64,000 nucleotides of DNA from Isoetes taiwanensis. Taxonomy: Eukaryota; Streptophyta; Lycopodiopsida; Isoetales; Isoetaceae. Below the pieces are notes generated by a model. The model searched no databases and was not told the origin of the DNA. It was given only the letters and a program-made list of their open reading frames with translations. Position numbers and translations under genes: made by a program. Each line of letters begins with the position of its first letter. Positions within the stretch are counted from its first letter, which is position 1. Positions 32,754 through 45,545 of the stretch are shown here, one piece after another. The stretch is from contig JAJEKV010000065.1 of assembly GCA_021234155.1 (NCBI GenBank), forward strand, positions 310,001 to 374,000. Direction: 5' to 3'.

Positions 32754-32849
32754 CTGCCACCAAGAGGTGGTTTCTAGCTGGGAACGCCACTCCGTCGCCG
32801 TGGCGGTGCCGTCAATCAGTTCTGGGTTGGAAACCACTGATTGGTGGCA
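32754..32849. repeat. Inverted repeat with ~20-bp arms
   Basis: GCCACCAAGAGGTGGTTTCT and GGAAACCACTGATTGGTGGC pair at 17 of 20 positions around a GC-rich centre (GCCACTCCGTCGCCGTGGCG, itself partly palindromic). Likely a small foldback repeat. Confidence 0.75.
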
Positions 32850-33593
32850 CGTTACAATATGTAAGCCGCATGTATCTAACGGTTTCTGGACACGTGTCAC
32901 ATCTTCCATGTCAACACCCCTGTTTAAAGTTTTGCGAAAGCAGAGTGCATTTTGGTGGAGATCTTCCTTTTGCCACACTTTTGGTGGCTAAAAGTTTGGA
33001 TGCTATAATACTGTGCCAGAAATGGCGATCAGGAGCTCGTTTTGAAGCTTATGGCAAGCTGAGCAACTGTGCGGGAAGGATTCTGGCAAACAGGAGGTGA
33101 GCATTGAAGAAAAAGGCGACACCATAGCCAGGGAGGGAGAAATCTTGACAACAGAAAAACAAAAAAAAAAAGATAGTACAAATGCTTATCGCAAAGGAGC
33201 TGCCCTTAGAGTAGGAGCTGCCGTTAAAGCAGGTCTGAATGGCGCCGCTTAGAGTAGGTAAACACAACATTATCAAGAATAACAATACAGGAAAAAAAGT
33301 GGAACTCATTAGGTATCCATGGTTTACGTGGCTTAAACCTTTCAAAATGGGTAAATATTAGTTGACAACATGTTTCAAAGTATTCCTTAGCTTAAGTGAC
33401 CATGGTTTCTCATAGATGTTGACTTGCTTTTTAAGCTTATTGGAATGTGAAGAATGGGATATTGGCACATGCATATGGTTCCATCCTTTGTATAAATAGG
33501 GTAATGGAAGGACAAAGATGCAACAGAGGCACAAATTAAAATATTAATAAAGAGTAATGGTAGCACGTTTGAAGTGGATTTGTTACATACCTT

Positions 33594-34263
33594 CTGAGAC
33601 ACAAGATCAGAAGATACAGGAGCTCCGAGCAACCATTACCCAACAAGGCAGGGGCCTCCATGTCGAGGTCCATGAACAATTCTGGCGGTCTGCGAATGAG
33701 TTGGCCAAAGCGAGAGATTTCCAGCAGGGCTAGGCTCCGGAGCTCGGCGGCGAGGCTGACAACCACGGGGGCGGAACAAGCACACATGCCCCACAGCCCA
33801 CAAGTCTCCAAACAGGCAGACAGACACTACCTGCTCCATCTCGCACACCACACCGCCCTTGCTGTGAACAGCCCACACACTCCAGACAACAGGCATCACC
33901 TGCTGGGACAACTAATGTTGCCCCGCGACTCAATGAGCAGCAGGAGCAAGGCTGCCGACATCATAATGTGGTGGTACGTGGACTCTCGGAGGAGGCAAGA
34001 GAGGATCTCACCAAGCACATCCAGGATCAGATCCTATCTCGCATGGCATTTCAGACTACAGTGCACATTGTTCGAACAAGCCACCTTGGGGCTCAACGCA
34101 CAGATCACCCGCGCGTTGTCATCTTCACGGTGGCAGACATGCGAGTGCGTGAGGCAATTCTGCGTCAGAGTAGGCAATTGAAGGGGTCTACCTTGTATGT
34201 CGACCAAGATCTTACTCCGATGCAGCGAGTCCGCCCGGTAGCGGTGGCTCAAGTCGGGGCGTA
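33594..34263 (+). pseudogene. LINE ORF1-like protein
   Basis: A frame reading KIQELRATITQQGRG, an early TAG near 33732, a Pro/Thr/Gln-rich linker, then VVVRGLSEEAREDLTKHIQD, VIFTVADMRVREAILRQSRQ and LYVDQDLTPMQR, and a stop at 34261-34263. The last part has the shape of LINE ORF1 RNA-binding proteins: an RRM-like unit with VRFL..R..IL..AR..KG, then an acidic D-L-(T/P) motif. The start, with a probable coiled coil (EQ-rich heptads), is incomplete. ORF1 proteins coat element RNA before reinsertion. Confidence 0.6.
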
Positions 34264-34589
34264 AAAGGCGTTCGTCGTCGAGGAAGTCGCTGCGGGCACT
34301 GGTCGAGGCAAGCTTTGCATTTTTAGGCCGGCGCCTGCTGAGGTCACCGATGCAGTGCGTCAAGCTGCTGCCACTCCTGCTCTCGCCGCCACGGTACCTC
34401 TCTTGCTCAGCTGCTCCAATTGCTCCTGCAAGCTGCTGCTTTCGAGCGTCGCTGCTTTGCTCCCCCGCAGGCGAAGCGGATCATCGAGCGTCTACATCAA
34501 ATGCCAACAAATAGGGCGTGCCTCGGGATGGTATCTTGGGCGTCGGGGCTTCCCTTGGTAGGAAGGGGAGAGTCTCAACTCTATTGCTC

Positions 34590-37500
34590 CAGATATGGAT
34601 CTCATTTTCCTCATGGAAACATGGGAACATCACGAGAACCTGTTCTTGAACCTCGAGGCTATCTGCATTTTTCGATGTTCAATGAGTGCCTGAACAAAGC
34701 GAGGGCATGGCGGGGTTACTGCTACTATCGATGCAACCTTAGGGCACTTTCGGTCTCATTGCACAAAAGCAGCATGGTACAATCGCTACTTGTGGATGCG
34801 CGTGCAGCATGACAGTGGCAACATTCTCTTCATAGTAGCATGCTACTTTCCACATGCCGAGAGCAACTTTTATAGCACTCATTCGGATGTTGATAGGTTG
34901 GAGCCCTATGTCGATCTATATGATGACATACAACAACACAAACAGTTGGGCAAGGTTATGTTGCTTGGCGACTTTAATGCACGCACAAGAGCCGAGCAGG
35001 TCCCAAAATTTGAGCCCCTGGCAGAGGACGTCTTGCAGTTGAACCCTGCAGAAGTGGCTTGGTCAAGAATATCAGACGACAACCATATTTCGCGCTATGG
35101 CAAGCAGTTGTTGTTGCTGGGTAGTATCTTTGACCTGGTTATTTGTAATGGGTTGGCACAATGGCCATCTTCTAGCCGCTGCACTTGTAGACAGGAGAAC
35201 CAAGGGGGTGGCTCCAGTGTGGTGGATTGGTTGAAGAACAGGATCTGAACCTGGTTACCCATTTTTCCATTGGAACAGACATTCGGGACGAGGAAGTGGA
35301 CTCGGACCACCAGCCCCTGTTCGTGCATCTCCATTGGCAAGCTCCCTGTGCATCTACTACCTCAACACCCCAGGTGCCCCAGCTGCGCCTGGACTACGAA
35401 TGTGCAGGGACCTATGCTCAGCTTCTTGAGCATGACCTGGCAGGACTGCTGCAACTCCTCACACTTCAACAGCAATCTGCTCAGCTAACTCACCTACTTC
35501 TGACAGTTGCTAAGAGATGTTTTGGGAGAGGCCGCTCACGGCGAACCTCGGGCGCTACCACCTTCCCCCGCAACAGATGGTTCGATGATGAGTATTGAGA
35601 GTTCAAATGCACACTCCGGCAAGTCACTGATCCCACCTCCTGCCCATAGGCCATCAATCAATACCGCTCCTTCCTCAAGAACAAGAAAGCCAGATACCTT
35701 GCAGAGCATCAACAGCAGATGTTTGGTCTCACGGATCGGCACCCCAAGACGATACGGAGAAGGGACTTGAGCAAGGCGCCACGACCTACAAGGAACATCA
35801 CCTCGGAGCAATGGGTATAATACTTGCAACAGCTTTACGACTTGCTCGGGGTCCGGACACCAGTCCCTCCACAAATAGGCATGGTTCTGGTCATCACAGA
35901 GGGGGGTGTCATCATGGGCCTACAATGTCTAGCTAATGGGAAGGCGATGGAGATTTAGATGACATCTTGGGCGAGAACTTACGAAATGGTGGGCCTCCAC
36001 TGGTGCCTATCCTCACGTCATTATTCAATAAAGCATTGCAAGAAGGCTTCCCTTCGCAGTGGACCACTAGTAGAGTTGTGCCCATATACAAGACAGGGGA
36101 CCCTCAATGCCCGGCCAACTATCGTACTAATATGGTCAGCTCTCTCTTTGCAAAATTATTGGCTGGCATCCTTGAGCAGCTGCTGACAATATGGGCAGAG
36201 GAGGTAGATGTGCGAGCTCTCACACAGGCAGGCTTTCGGCCCAGGCATTCCACCATTGATCATATCTTCACTCTGCGCACATTGATTGAGGATAGCAGGA
36301 ATCACCGACAAAACCTATATTGTTGTTTCGTGGATTTCGCAAAAGCTTTTGACACAATACCGCGGGACAGGTTATGGGACAGATTGCGGCAGCTGGGGAC
36401 CCCCCCTTGACTTGCAAAATGCAGTATATAGGCTATACGAGGTATGCTCAGGCCGTATCACATCGTCAGGACAGCCGATAATCAGTAGTATTGGAGTGCA
36501 GCAGGGTTTCCCCCTCTCCCCCACACTCTTTGGCCTATACATTGACCAGCTGGAAGATTGGCTCTCTGAGCATGGAGGTGCGGGTGCCCATCTCATGCAT
36601 CACACAATCCGATAACTTATATATCTTGGTGATGTCAACCTCGGCCTATACTCCAGAGGACATGCAACGTCACCTGGATGCTCTTGACACTTTTTGCCGG
36701 TTCACTGGCATGCGAGTTAACTTGGCCAAAACTAGGGTGCTGTTAGTTTCATCATCCCGTCAGCCAAGGCTTCCCTCATTCACTTATCAGGGAAAGATGT
36801 AGAGGTGGCTCCGACCTGCGTGGGGATACTACCACCCATTGGGATCTTTGCCATCGGGTTGCGGGTCCGCGGCGGGTTGGAATTATATGCCATGCGAGAA
36901 CAACGACCACAAAGGCGAGTTGTATGCACAGGGCCACCGATCACACTTGTTTGGGCCTTGGTCGAGCGGTCCTTTGTATGGGGGGCGAAGTGTGGGTCCG
37001 GTGATATCCCTCAACACACGGAATGACCTCGGCGGTGCGTAAAGCTTCTTGGCATGGCGGGGGGTAAAGTCCGCGGTTCCATACCAGATCCTACTCCAGG
37101 AGACAGGTTTTCTATCCCTTCAACGGGCTGCATTGGAACGCCATATCATTTACTTCCATAAGGTGGTCGCTATGGGTGATACACGTTTGCCCAACCTTGC
37201 TATGGCGATGGGTCCCCAATGCACGAAAGCCTCTTTGGAAGGACAAGCTCAATGGTTCTCATCTTTGGGGTGTCTGCAGGGCAAGCGGATGCATACATGT
37301 AAGGACAAAGAAAGATCACAAGGAACTTAAGTTGTACCTAGATGCTACTTTCCTTCGCAAGCTACGGGATGCGGATGCTCACGGCCTTGCGTTAAGGCTG
37401 GCACACTATCAGCAGCAATTCAATCCTAGGCTTATGAGAGGCCCACACCAGTACTTGTACACCCAGTTGCCCATGAAGAAGCGCAGACTTATAGCTTCCA

Positions 37501-37682
37501 TTCACATGGGTGCACGTCGCCTCCGCATTGAGACAGGACGTTGGGATCGGGAAGCACGAGAGCAAAGGCTTTGCCAGTGTTGCCACCAGGGCGCCATTGA
37601 GAATGAATGTCATGCCCTCCAGATCTGCCCAGTGTTTGCCCATATCCGAGAGCGGTATGTTCGATTACTAGTGCCTGGCTAA
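34590..37682 (+). pseudogene. LINE ORF2 (endonuclease-RT), several frame breaks
   Basis: The APE endonuclease begins DMDLIFLMETWEH (34590) and runs through VACYFPHAES, LLGDFNART, CNGLAQW, SVVDW and DSDHQPLFV; the DFN and SDH residues are the metal-binding catalytic signature. The RT follows: PIYKTGDPQCPANYRT, GFRPRHSTIDHIFTLRT, CFVDFAKAFDTIPR, QQGFPLSPTLFGLYID. The YADD box reads as a damaged NLYILVMS in this copy (compare copy 1). The thumb and C-terminus carry MKKRRLIASIHMGARRLRIE and CQCCHQGAIENECHALQICP. At least five frameshifts (around 35250, 35600, 35950, 36600 and 36820) prevent a full product. Confidence 0.88.
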
Positions 37683-37915
37683 CCGTTGCATGAGTTATTG
37701 AATACGGCGTCAGTGGGTTTGTTGGGGTCATACCTCCAGGAGGTTATGGATGCACAGACTCAGTTGTGTCCTCCAGACGGTATTGAACTGTCCTATATAA
37801 TTGTACAATGTGGCGGGGGTTTTTTAATCCTGTCAGTAATACGCTTGCTGCTCTCTTTTTGTTTAGGTCCCATAGGCCAATCACGCTAAAAAATCTATTC
37901 TATTCTATTCTATTC

Positions 37916-40439
37916 TATTCTAAAAAATTGAATGGAGATAACAAATTTTTCATGTTATCCAAATGAACACACTAGATGTGTCAAATGTAGCTTCCGCAAG
38001 TGGAATTTACATTGGAATAAAATATCCATTAAAGATTAACGCAAACACTCAGAAGCCACTCTCTTTGGCACGCATTGGCTTTTAAAAGTCTTTGCTCTAC
38101 GAACATGTTACATTTCATTTCATTTGACAGTAGAATACTTGCATGGGACCAACTTCAACATCTGAATCAACTGGACATGTCCATTTATCACGATCGCAAC
38201 TTTTGATATTTGTGATCCTGCCATTATATGTGAATTTTGAAATCCGTAAAGCTAGTACTGAAACCCATTGCATATTTCATGCTCAATCATGACGTGTAGA
38301 CAATACTATTAGAGGGAAGAACAAATGTTAGTGTACTTTCTTGTTGATACCCCACACATGAAGGAGCTCCAAGTTGCAAGGTTGAAGGTCTGGATCCCAT
38401 ATCTGAATCTGCAACCTGCAAAAACGTAACTTGAAGATTCAAAACAGTAGAGCACAGATGTAACAGAAAGAAAGTTCTAATTCTATAAAGTGCCAAGCTT
38501 ATCCATCTGTTTAACAATTCATAGAGGGCGTTCCTAGCCATATATTACTATGGTATACCAATTCTAGATGCCAAAACTCTCCAGTACATGGAACATGAAA
38601 TCTTTGCCTTGAATAATAACATTTGTCGCCTGGATATTGAATACTGATAGAAATTTCACGAATGATCACTTTCCACTCAACATTTATAGGTGCAAACACC
38701 AACTTACCATTGCACAATAGATAGTTAATTAATTAGCAAACCATGATTTCAATGTGCAGTTGAAATGAAGATATGTGAAGGCAGTATATTTAGACTACCT
38801 AGATAAGCAAAAGCAGCGACTTGATGGAGAGCCGTTCATCCACGGCAGCGGATATACAAACCCCACAGACATTTGATAATATTGTCAAGCTACCTAGGAC
38901 AAGCGAGTATTAATTTAGTTTAAATGCAAGTTGATGATCCATAAGGGTTTCTTCAAAAGGACATGTTGTTTCATTCCAATGCCTTACGACAATCTTTGGC
39001 GGTAGCTTTCCTAGTTTTGTCACATCTTCAAGATATGCTTTGCCAATAGATCTGTCAAAAGAAAACACCAATATGACATAATTGTGCTAATGTATAAAGA
39101 AAAGGACCATAACATTGAACAGATAAATGTTTAGTAATGAGCTTACTTATAGATGCAGCTTTTTGAGGTGAAGGATGCTTTTTATTATGTGGAGCTAGAG
39201 CAAAAAATCCTGCCATTATCTTGCCATTCCAGAACACCTTTCATGGTGGAATATTGGCGAATTCCATACCTCACATGAGTATTGAAGCCAGTGTTCTAAT
39301 ACTTTGCCTTCTCATCTATTGGCATGTCAAAACTTTCATGAGCAACAGAGAGCATTTTGCTACAAACATCTATGACTCCATGGTGATAACCTGAAGCCAA
39401 ATAAACATAATTGGAATGCAGCTCTAGCATTGGAGCTCTTTCCTAAACAACATTTAAATAACATAAAAACTTCCATTTTGACTAGGTCATCATAATAATG
39501 CATAAAACTTTTCTTTAAGGATGGAGAAGATATAGATTTGGGCATGCATTGGAACTGCATGCTCAACACAGTAACGCCAACATTTTTAATATGACCACCA
39601 TTATACTGTGCACAAAGGGGTATATACCACGAGCATCTATTTGTGCAAAAGATCAGTCTGCATATGCACATCACTACTTTTCACGTCTCCATTTTGTTCA
39701 ACATGCTATATTTTATCAACCTTGCTCTAATAAAGCAAGAACAAATTAAAAAATACAAGTTGCCTTCTCATTGCAATGATCTTTGTGAAAGATACAACCA
39801 AATGCACGACATATGCTCATATGCAAGGCAAACAAGATAGAATTTAGAGCTGTCTTGCTGAAATAGAGCTATAAAGATAAGAGGAAAAATGCAAGATCAA
39901 TTATCTATTATTGTATAATGGATCGTAGGAAGGACTATAATTGGATATAAACAAAGAAACGTAAGTTGTACTGTGAAGCATTTGCAGCGTGCACCTTTTC
40001 TTTTGTCAGAGAGTCAAAATGCTTTTTGAAAGCAAGGAAGAAAGTGTTTAGCTCTAACAGTTCCTCCTCTAGTATGAAACACACCATCAATGGAATTGCG
40101 GTAAATATTCCAATTTGGTAAAGGAACTGCCCATTTAGTACAGTCTATAGTAAGGTTTTGTTAAGAATATCAGCTTGTCGAATCATGTTTTTCTCCCCTC
40201 CCTCCCTCTAGCCTCTCCTCGAGATAATGCCTGCATTTTCAAACCTATTCACGTAATGTTGAAGCACTTTTTGTTTCAATATAAGTAGCATATCAGATAT
40301 AATTTGCCATAGAGGAAAGCATACGCTATCCACACAGTCATCTACAAAGATGAAAATATTAGCCAGAAGATTATTAGGATAGCTTACCAAGGTACAAATA
40401 TAATATCTAACTGAAGTGTAAAATGAGAATGCGAATGAT
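37916..40439. other. No recognised gene; short coding-like minus-strand pieces
   Basis: On the minus strand some stretches look exon-like with acceptor and donor bases, for example VTKLGKLPPKIVVRHWNETT at about 39000-39050 and a stretch near 38310-38420. I could not assign them to a family. They may be remnants of the gene that LINE copy 1 entered. No other structure seen. Confidence 0.3.
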
Positions 40440-40612
40440 TTTTTTATCGTCCACTGAGGCCAGTCGGCCTATGGGACCCATAAGGAGCGCAGCAAACTTA
40501 TTATTGTTCGGGTTAAAAAACCCCCGCCCCGAAGGGTTTTCGAGGGAAAAACTGTGGCAGTAATAAGAATGTTGTCAAACTGTACAAGTATACATCAACG
40601 TGTATATACATG

Positions 40613-42587
40613 TCAAGTGTGTGCCCGAGGACATAGCTGATCTCGCATGTCCATAACCTCCTGAAGGTATGATCCCAGCACCCGTACGGATGCTATGCTC
40701 AATGTCACATGTAACGGCTGGCCAGGCCTGACCAACTCAGCATAGCGCGTCCGAATTTGATCATATGCTGGGCAACTTTGAAGGGTATGAGATTCATCCT
40801 CAATGACTCCCATTTGGCAGCATAGCGCGTCCTGGCGTGGCTCACCAATCTATCTGCCCGTCTCAATTCGAAGATGATGTGCCCCTGTGCGAATGGAGGC
40901 AATGAGTCTGCGCCTTTTCATGGGCAAGTGGGTACGCAGGTAGCATTGCGGGCCTCGTTCCAATGTGGGATTTATATGGCGCTGGTAGTGTGCTGTCTTG
41001 ACATGTTCAAGGGCATTGGCATCCCAAAGCTTGCTGAGGAAGCAAGCGTCAAGATATTGCCTCAAGCTATGGCGATCTGCCTCTATTTGCACATGTATGC
41101 ACCTGTGCTCCTGCACATTCCATCTAGCCAACCATTGAGCTCTCTTTTCCCTCCAGCAGGCCTTGAGGCGCTGCGGCCCCATTTCCATGATATAAGCTAG
41201 TTTAGGGAGACGAGCATCGTCCATATTGACCACCTTCTAAAAATAGACCATGTGGCGATCAAGGGCCACCCTCTGAAGAGGCAAGAATCCTGTCTCTTGC
41301 AGTAGAATTTGATATGGGACTGTGGACTTCACCCCTAGTGCTCGTACTAAGAAGGCTTTCTGGACCTGCTCCAAGTCATTCTAAGTAGCAAGTGATACTA
41401 CTGGGCCCCATACTTCCACCCCGTATAAAAGGACGGGCTCCAGTAAGACCTTGAATAGGTGTGACTAATAGGCCCAATCATACAACTCCGCTCTATGACT
41501 GTTGTTTTGCATTGCATATAGTGCCTTCCAGTCTGTCGTCACTCGTAGCCGTATGGATGTATCCCAGTGCATAGTAGAAGGAAACTCCACTCCCAAATAT
41601 TTGTATGTGGATACAACTTCCACATTCTGGCCTTGGTAACTGAAGGAGGGGACCCTCGGTTGACGTGAAGATGATATGAAAACCACCTTAGTCTTGGCCA
41701 GGTTGGTGCGCATATCAGTCGCTTGGCAGAATGTGTCCAGGGCATCGAGATGTCGTTGCATGTCTGCTGGTGTGTAAGCTAGGAGGTCCACATCATCAGC
41801 ATATATTAACTGTCTGATGATCTGATAGAGAAGGTGAGCTCCATCGCCCCCATTATCAGCAAGCTTGATCAATGTAAAGCCCAAATAATGTTGGGGAGAG
41901 AGGGCATCCCTGACGAACCCCGATACTACTATCAAATGGTTGGCTTGTCTGCTGCAACCGACCCGAGCATCTTTCATATAACCTGTACACTGCATTCTGC
42001 AAATCTATAGGAACCCCCAGCTGTTGCATTCTTGCCCATAGTTTTTCCTGAGGCACATTGTCAAACGCCTTCGTAAAATCCACAAAGCAACAATATAGAT
42101 CCTGACGGCGGTTCCTGCTGTCTTCAATCAGAGTTCGCAACGTGAAGATGTGGTCAATGGTTGAGTGCCGAGGTCTGAATCCTGCCTGGGTGAGGGCCCG
42201 CACCTCTGCTGCCTCTGCCCAGCCCGTCAACTGCTGCTCGAGAATCCCAGCAAGCAGTTTTGCAAATACCGAACTGACCATGATTGTTCGATAATTGGCT
42301 GGGCAGTGTGGGTCACCTGCCTTATAGATGAGAACAACTCTGCTATTGGTCCACTGCAGCGGGAAGCCTTCCTGTAATGCCTTGTTGAACAAGGCGGTCA
42401 GCACTGGTATTATGGACGGCCTTGCCCACTTAAGCAATTCTGCCTGCATACCATCCAAGTCTGGGGCTTTCCCATTGGCAAGACGTTGTAAGTCTTGTTC
42501 CATGTCCGAATCTGTGATTTCCAGCACTGGGCCTTCTTGCAAGGGTAATGCTGTATGTGCACCCTGAGGGTCGTATAGCTGTTGCAA
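40613..42587 (-). pseudogene. LINE reverse transcriptase and C-terminal module
   Basis: 42587-41856 reads LANGKAPDLDGMQAELLKWA, CPANYRTIMVSSVFAKLLAG, GFRPRHSTIDHIFTLRTLIE, CCFVDFTKAFDNVP and IGVRQGCPLSPTLFGLYID. After a frameshift near 41870, 41850-41465 reads LIYADDVDLLAY, the YADD box whose two aspartates bind the catalytic metals, then the thumb STYKYLGVEFPSTMHWD. 41233-40850 and 40813-40613 hold LPMKRRRLIASIRTGAHHLR and an incomplete CC...H....C module (CCQMGVIEDESHTLQSCP); one of the cysteines seen in copies 2 and 3 is lost. Confidence 0.9.
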
Positions 42588-42638
42588 GTATTGCTTCCAC
42601 TGCTCGGGAGTGATATTCCCTGGCTTTCTAAGAACCCT

Positions 42639-43646
42639 TCACCAGAAGGTCCTGGGGTGACGTTCCAGAAGGTAAAACATTTCTCTTTGATGCGCTGCAA
42701 TGTACCTGGCTTTCTTAGCTTTAAGGAAGATGCGGTACTGTCTGACTACATGTGGGCGTAAAACAGGGTCTGTGACTTGGCGGAGCCAGCGTTTGTGTTC
42801 CGTGCACTCTGCATCAAACCATTGATTACGTGGGAAGGTTGTGTTTCTGGAGGTCCGTCGCGGGCGGCTTATCCCAAAGCATCTCTCTGCCGCAGTCCTA
42901 AGTACATCAGTCAGCCGGCCTGTCTGTTGCTCTAGTGTAGGATATTGCAAAATTTCTGCCAGGTCATCTATAAGCATCTGGGCATAAGCCCCTGCATGTT
43001 CATAATCCAATCGCAGCTGAGGCATGTGAGGAGTTGTTGCACCGGGGGTTCGCACAACCTGCCAAGCCAACTTCAAGTAAAGTGGTAAGTGGTCTGAGTC
43101 GATCTCTTCATCCCTATTAGTTGTTCCCACCTGAAAGCGCTTGACGACATGCATATCCTGCTCAGGCACCAGCACATAGTCCACCACACTAGATCCGCCC
43201 CCCTGGTTTTCCTGCCTACAAGTGCTCTTGCAGGTGGAAGACCACTGTGCCAGTCCATTGCAGATTACCAGGTCAAAGATACTGCAGAGCAAAAGCAACT
43301 GTCGACCATATCGCGTGACCTGATTGTCATCTGATGTCCGTGGCCAAGCTCCTTCTGCAGGACGCAACTGCAATATATCATCAGTCAAGGGATCAAATCT
43401 CATGGATTGTTCTACCCCGGTGCGCGCATTGAAGTCTCCAAGGAGTATGACACTGCCCAACTGCTTATGCTGCTGTATGTCATCATATGGATCGACATAA
43501 GTGTCCAGCCTATCCACATCCGAGTGGGTGTGATAGAAGTTGCTTTCTGCATGTGGAAAATAGCAGGCTGCCACAAAGAGAGGTCTGCTACTGCAGTTTT
43601 GCACACGCACCCACAGGTACCGGTTGTGCTTGTCTGTCTTGAACAA
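42639..43646 (-). pseudogene. LINE APE-type endonuclease domain
   Basis: 335 open codons. VAACYFPHAESNFYHTHSD, LLGDFNARTGVEQSM, GGGSSVVDYVLV and DSDHLPLYLKL mark the fold and the catalytic DFN and SDH residues of APE-like endonucleases, which nick the target for target-primed reverse transcription. The N-terminal part with the first metal-binding strands, seen at 34590 in copy 3, is missing because of 5' truncation. The first ATG (43644-43646) is probably an internal methionine. A TGA (where TGG is expected) closes the frame before the RT. Confidence 0.9.
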
Positions 43647-44394
43647 GGAGATTATCTTTCAAACAAAAATATAAAAAGTTTCCTAGTCGATAGACATCTC
43701 TACTGAACATTTGCTCACCATTTCCACTTGAAACCTTTGCTTCAAATAATGCAATTTGGTTCAGGCCCACATCTCGATCTTTTCCAACTTGAATATGCAG
43801 GGGAATATAAATATTGTGGAGCATATGTAATGTGCTGAACATATATTAACCTGTATGTACTCATGATGTGCAATTCTTTCTTGCCGCAGGGTAGGATTAA
43901 AACCTGCAGTGAAGATAAATAATAGTTGGCATCTGCCAGAGCAAACATAATATGATATATGTTGTAAGCAAGGATTGTGGATAGCAACTGCATAGATATC
44001 TTCACTAATATTTGTTATACGAGAAGCTTTATTGATGTCGCCTCGTATTAGGGTGGAACACTAAAAGACATCTGGATGTCCATAATGCATTCGGGCCCTA
44101 AGAAATGCGTAAGTCTGATCTTAGATTGATAGTTCCAGGCAACCAAAAAGCATTTAGCATAGAAAATTGATTTGCTGTTGCATGTTATGTATAATGCAAA
44201 AATATGACGAAGGCAATTATTAGTTAAATTCACATCTCACCTCTAGACTCTTCCAATGCCTATTGCAGCCACCAAGATTCCTGTTAAAAAGTGGCCAGAA
44301 ACAATGGAGCTTAGCATGAAGCAAAGCTGCTGCAACAAAAAATGGCTCCACAAGCAGGGCCCCCCAAAAAGAAGCCAGAATGTAGAGGATTCAC

Positions 44395-44565
44395 ATATTT
44401 CAAATGACTGCAAAAATAAACTCATTAGGTTTTATCCCCTTCTGAATCATGATGTCAAAGCATTCAATAGCAAGCGTGGCTTTGTCATGCTAGACATATC
44501 CTGTAAATATGAACCAGAGCTGTGCCCATTACAACAATATCAGACAGAAGTCCCTTTTTAGTGAG
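44395..44565 (-). pseudogene. Pentatricopeptide-repeat protein fragment
   Basis: The minus strand reads SDIVVMGTALVHIYRICLA and, after frame changes, AIECFDIMIQKGIKPNEFIF. These fit the PPR pattern of plant organelle RNA-editing and RNA-processing factors: (D)I.VGTALV.MYAKCG, then AL.CF..M...GIKPN.FTF. About two helical-repeat motifs remain out of the usual ten or more, with stops between. No DYW or E domain is seen. Confidence 0.6.
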
Positions 44566-45389
44566 ATGGTCATGGATTTGTCTACCGTGCTCAATAGCTC
44601 CCACAATGCTACATGCCTTTAAATGCTTAAATATATATGTTTGTCTGAATTGATGCTCTCATATTCCATTTTGTTATACGGCTGAAGTGCCATCTGCCCT
44701 TTGCCAGATTTAGCATGGCTTGCACTCCATGTATACAAACTTGGTTTGGTAATCCTAGAAAAGCTTTTAGAGAAGGAAAAAAAACACGTACCAAGTGATC
44801 AGTCAATGCAGCAATAGAATCTAGTCCATCATGGGCAATCACAGACTGCCCATCCAAAATCTTGTTCATTTGTGCCACTCATACATGATACATCAACCGG
44901 TAAGCAAGATCTCTAGATATAGCCATTCCCTGCAACTGCATAATTTTGCAGAGGTAAGCACTCTGCCAACCATGCCATCATTTGGAAACTGGAATAAGCC
45001 CAGCTATGGCACCTCTGACAATCAGGACATTCCACAGGATTTTTGCGCTTGACAATCAAATCCATGTATCAAATTACCTACTAGTGCAAGGCTATGGCGA
45101 CAATCAAGGACAAATACTCTAGACACAAAATTCTCCAGGCCAGAGTAGTTGTCTTTGCCGAGAATGGTCAATTAAATATAAATATGGCTGGATCAATCGC
45201 CCGAGTGGATGTCGGAGTGAGGAGAATTTCCAGAAGCTCAAAAAATAGAAGGAAACAGAGAATGCGGAGAATAGAACGAAGGTGAAGTCGGAAACAAGCC
45301 AGGTGTAGAAGGCCATGGCCACGAAGGAAGAACGAGATGAAGCAATAGTCTCACAGCAACAACGACTTGAGCTTCAGGGTTGAATTACT

Positions 45390-45545
45390 TGGGTTTTCTA
45401 ATTTTTCTGGCCCTAGGATTCAAAATTACAGAATCTGACGGCTCAATATGTTTTGAGATGATGTGGTACGACCTGTGGCATAGCTAGAATCGCAAGAAAG
45501 TGGGCAGCTCGGATTAGCAACCCTGTTAAAAAAAATCCTATCACC
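45390..45545 (-). repeat. Repeat T, copy 2
   Basis: Second copy of the segment at 24755-24915, sharing CTAGCTATGCCAC and the flanking GGTTGC and AAATTAGAAAA-like blocks. Its outer edge (45530-45575) is also related, in reverse orientation, to about 115-165. Confidence 0.5.

Larger units (their letters stand above)
31186..33589. other. Intergenic with two hairpins, no recognised gene
   Basis: Holds the perfect 21-bp inverted repeat at 32103-32154 and the GC-richer inverted repeat at 32754-32849. Open frames such as 31618-31950 and 32149-32556 have no known relatives. Confidence 0.45.
33590..37915 (+). mobile_element. LINE of the APE/RT family, copy 3 (longest)
   Basis: The fullest of three related copies: an ORF1-like region (33.59-34.26 kb), an APE-type endonuclease (34.59-35.6 kb), reverse transcriptase (35.9-36.8 kb) and a C-terminal CCHC-like module (37.57-37.63 kb), ending with GGTCCCATAGGCC and then a TTCTA/CTATT microsatellite tail (37889-37922). 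Tails of short tandem repeats instead of poly(A) are usual for several non-L1 LINE clades. Several stops and frameshifts; not active. It differs from plant L1 in RT signature (RHSTIDHIFTLRTLIED), so it belongs to another clade that I cannot name from sequence alone. Confidence 0.92.
40440..43655 (-). mobile_element. LINE of the APE/RT family, copy 1 (best preserved frames)
   Basis: Minus-strand copy, truncated at its 5' end just inside the endonuclease (MFKTDKHNRYLWVRVQ) and ending 3' at about 40440 with the family's GGTCCCATAGGCC..GATAAAA motif. It keeps the longest uninterrupted frames of the three copies and has the intact RT catalytic box. There are single-base defects only (a TGA after RTFW near 42636, stops near 41215 and 40850, a frameshift near 41870). 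Confidence 0.92.
43656..45545. other. No intact gene; decayed coding pieces on the minus strand
   Basis: Besides the PPR fragment listed separately, the minus strand has exon-like pieces, such as QLQGMAISRDLAYRLMYHV near 44930 and LDGQSVIAHDGLDSIAALTD at 44808-44870 followed by a GT donor. I cannot name the family. The 5' side (45390-45545) is repeat T. Confidence 0.35.

Noticed and set aside
37916-40439. A specific gene behind the exon-like pieces (e.g. PPKIVVRHW)
   Set aside because: Coding character is plausible, but I could not place the peptides in any family, so no name is given.
45119-45322. MinD N-terminal remnant (KTTTLA-like stretch on the minus strand)
   Set aside because: Resemblance to Walker A is only a few residues, in a frame with nearby stops; not enough to claim.
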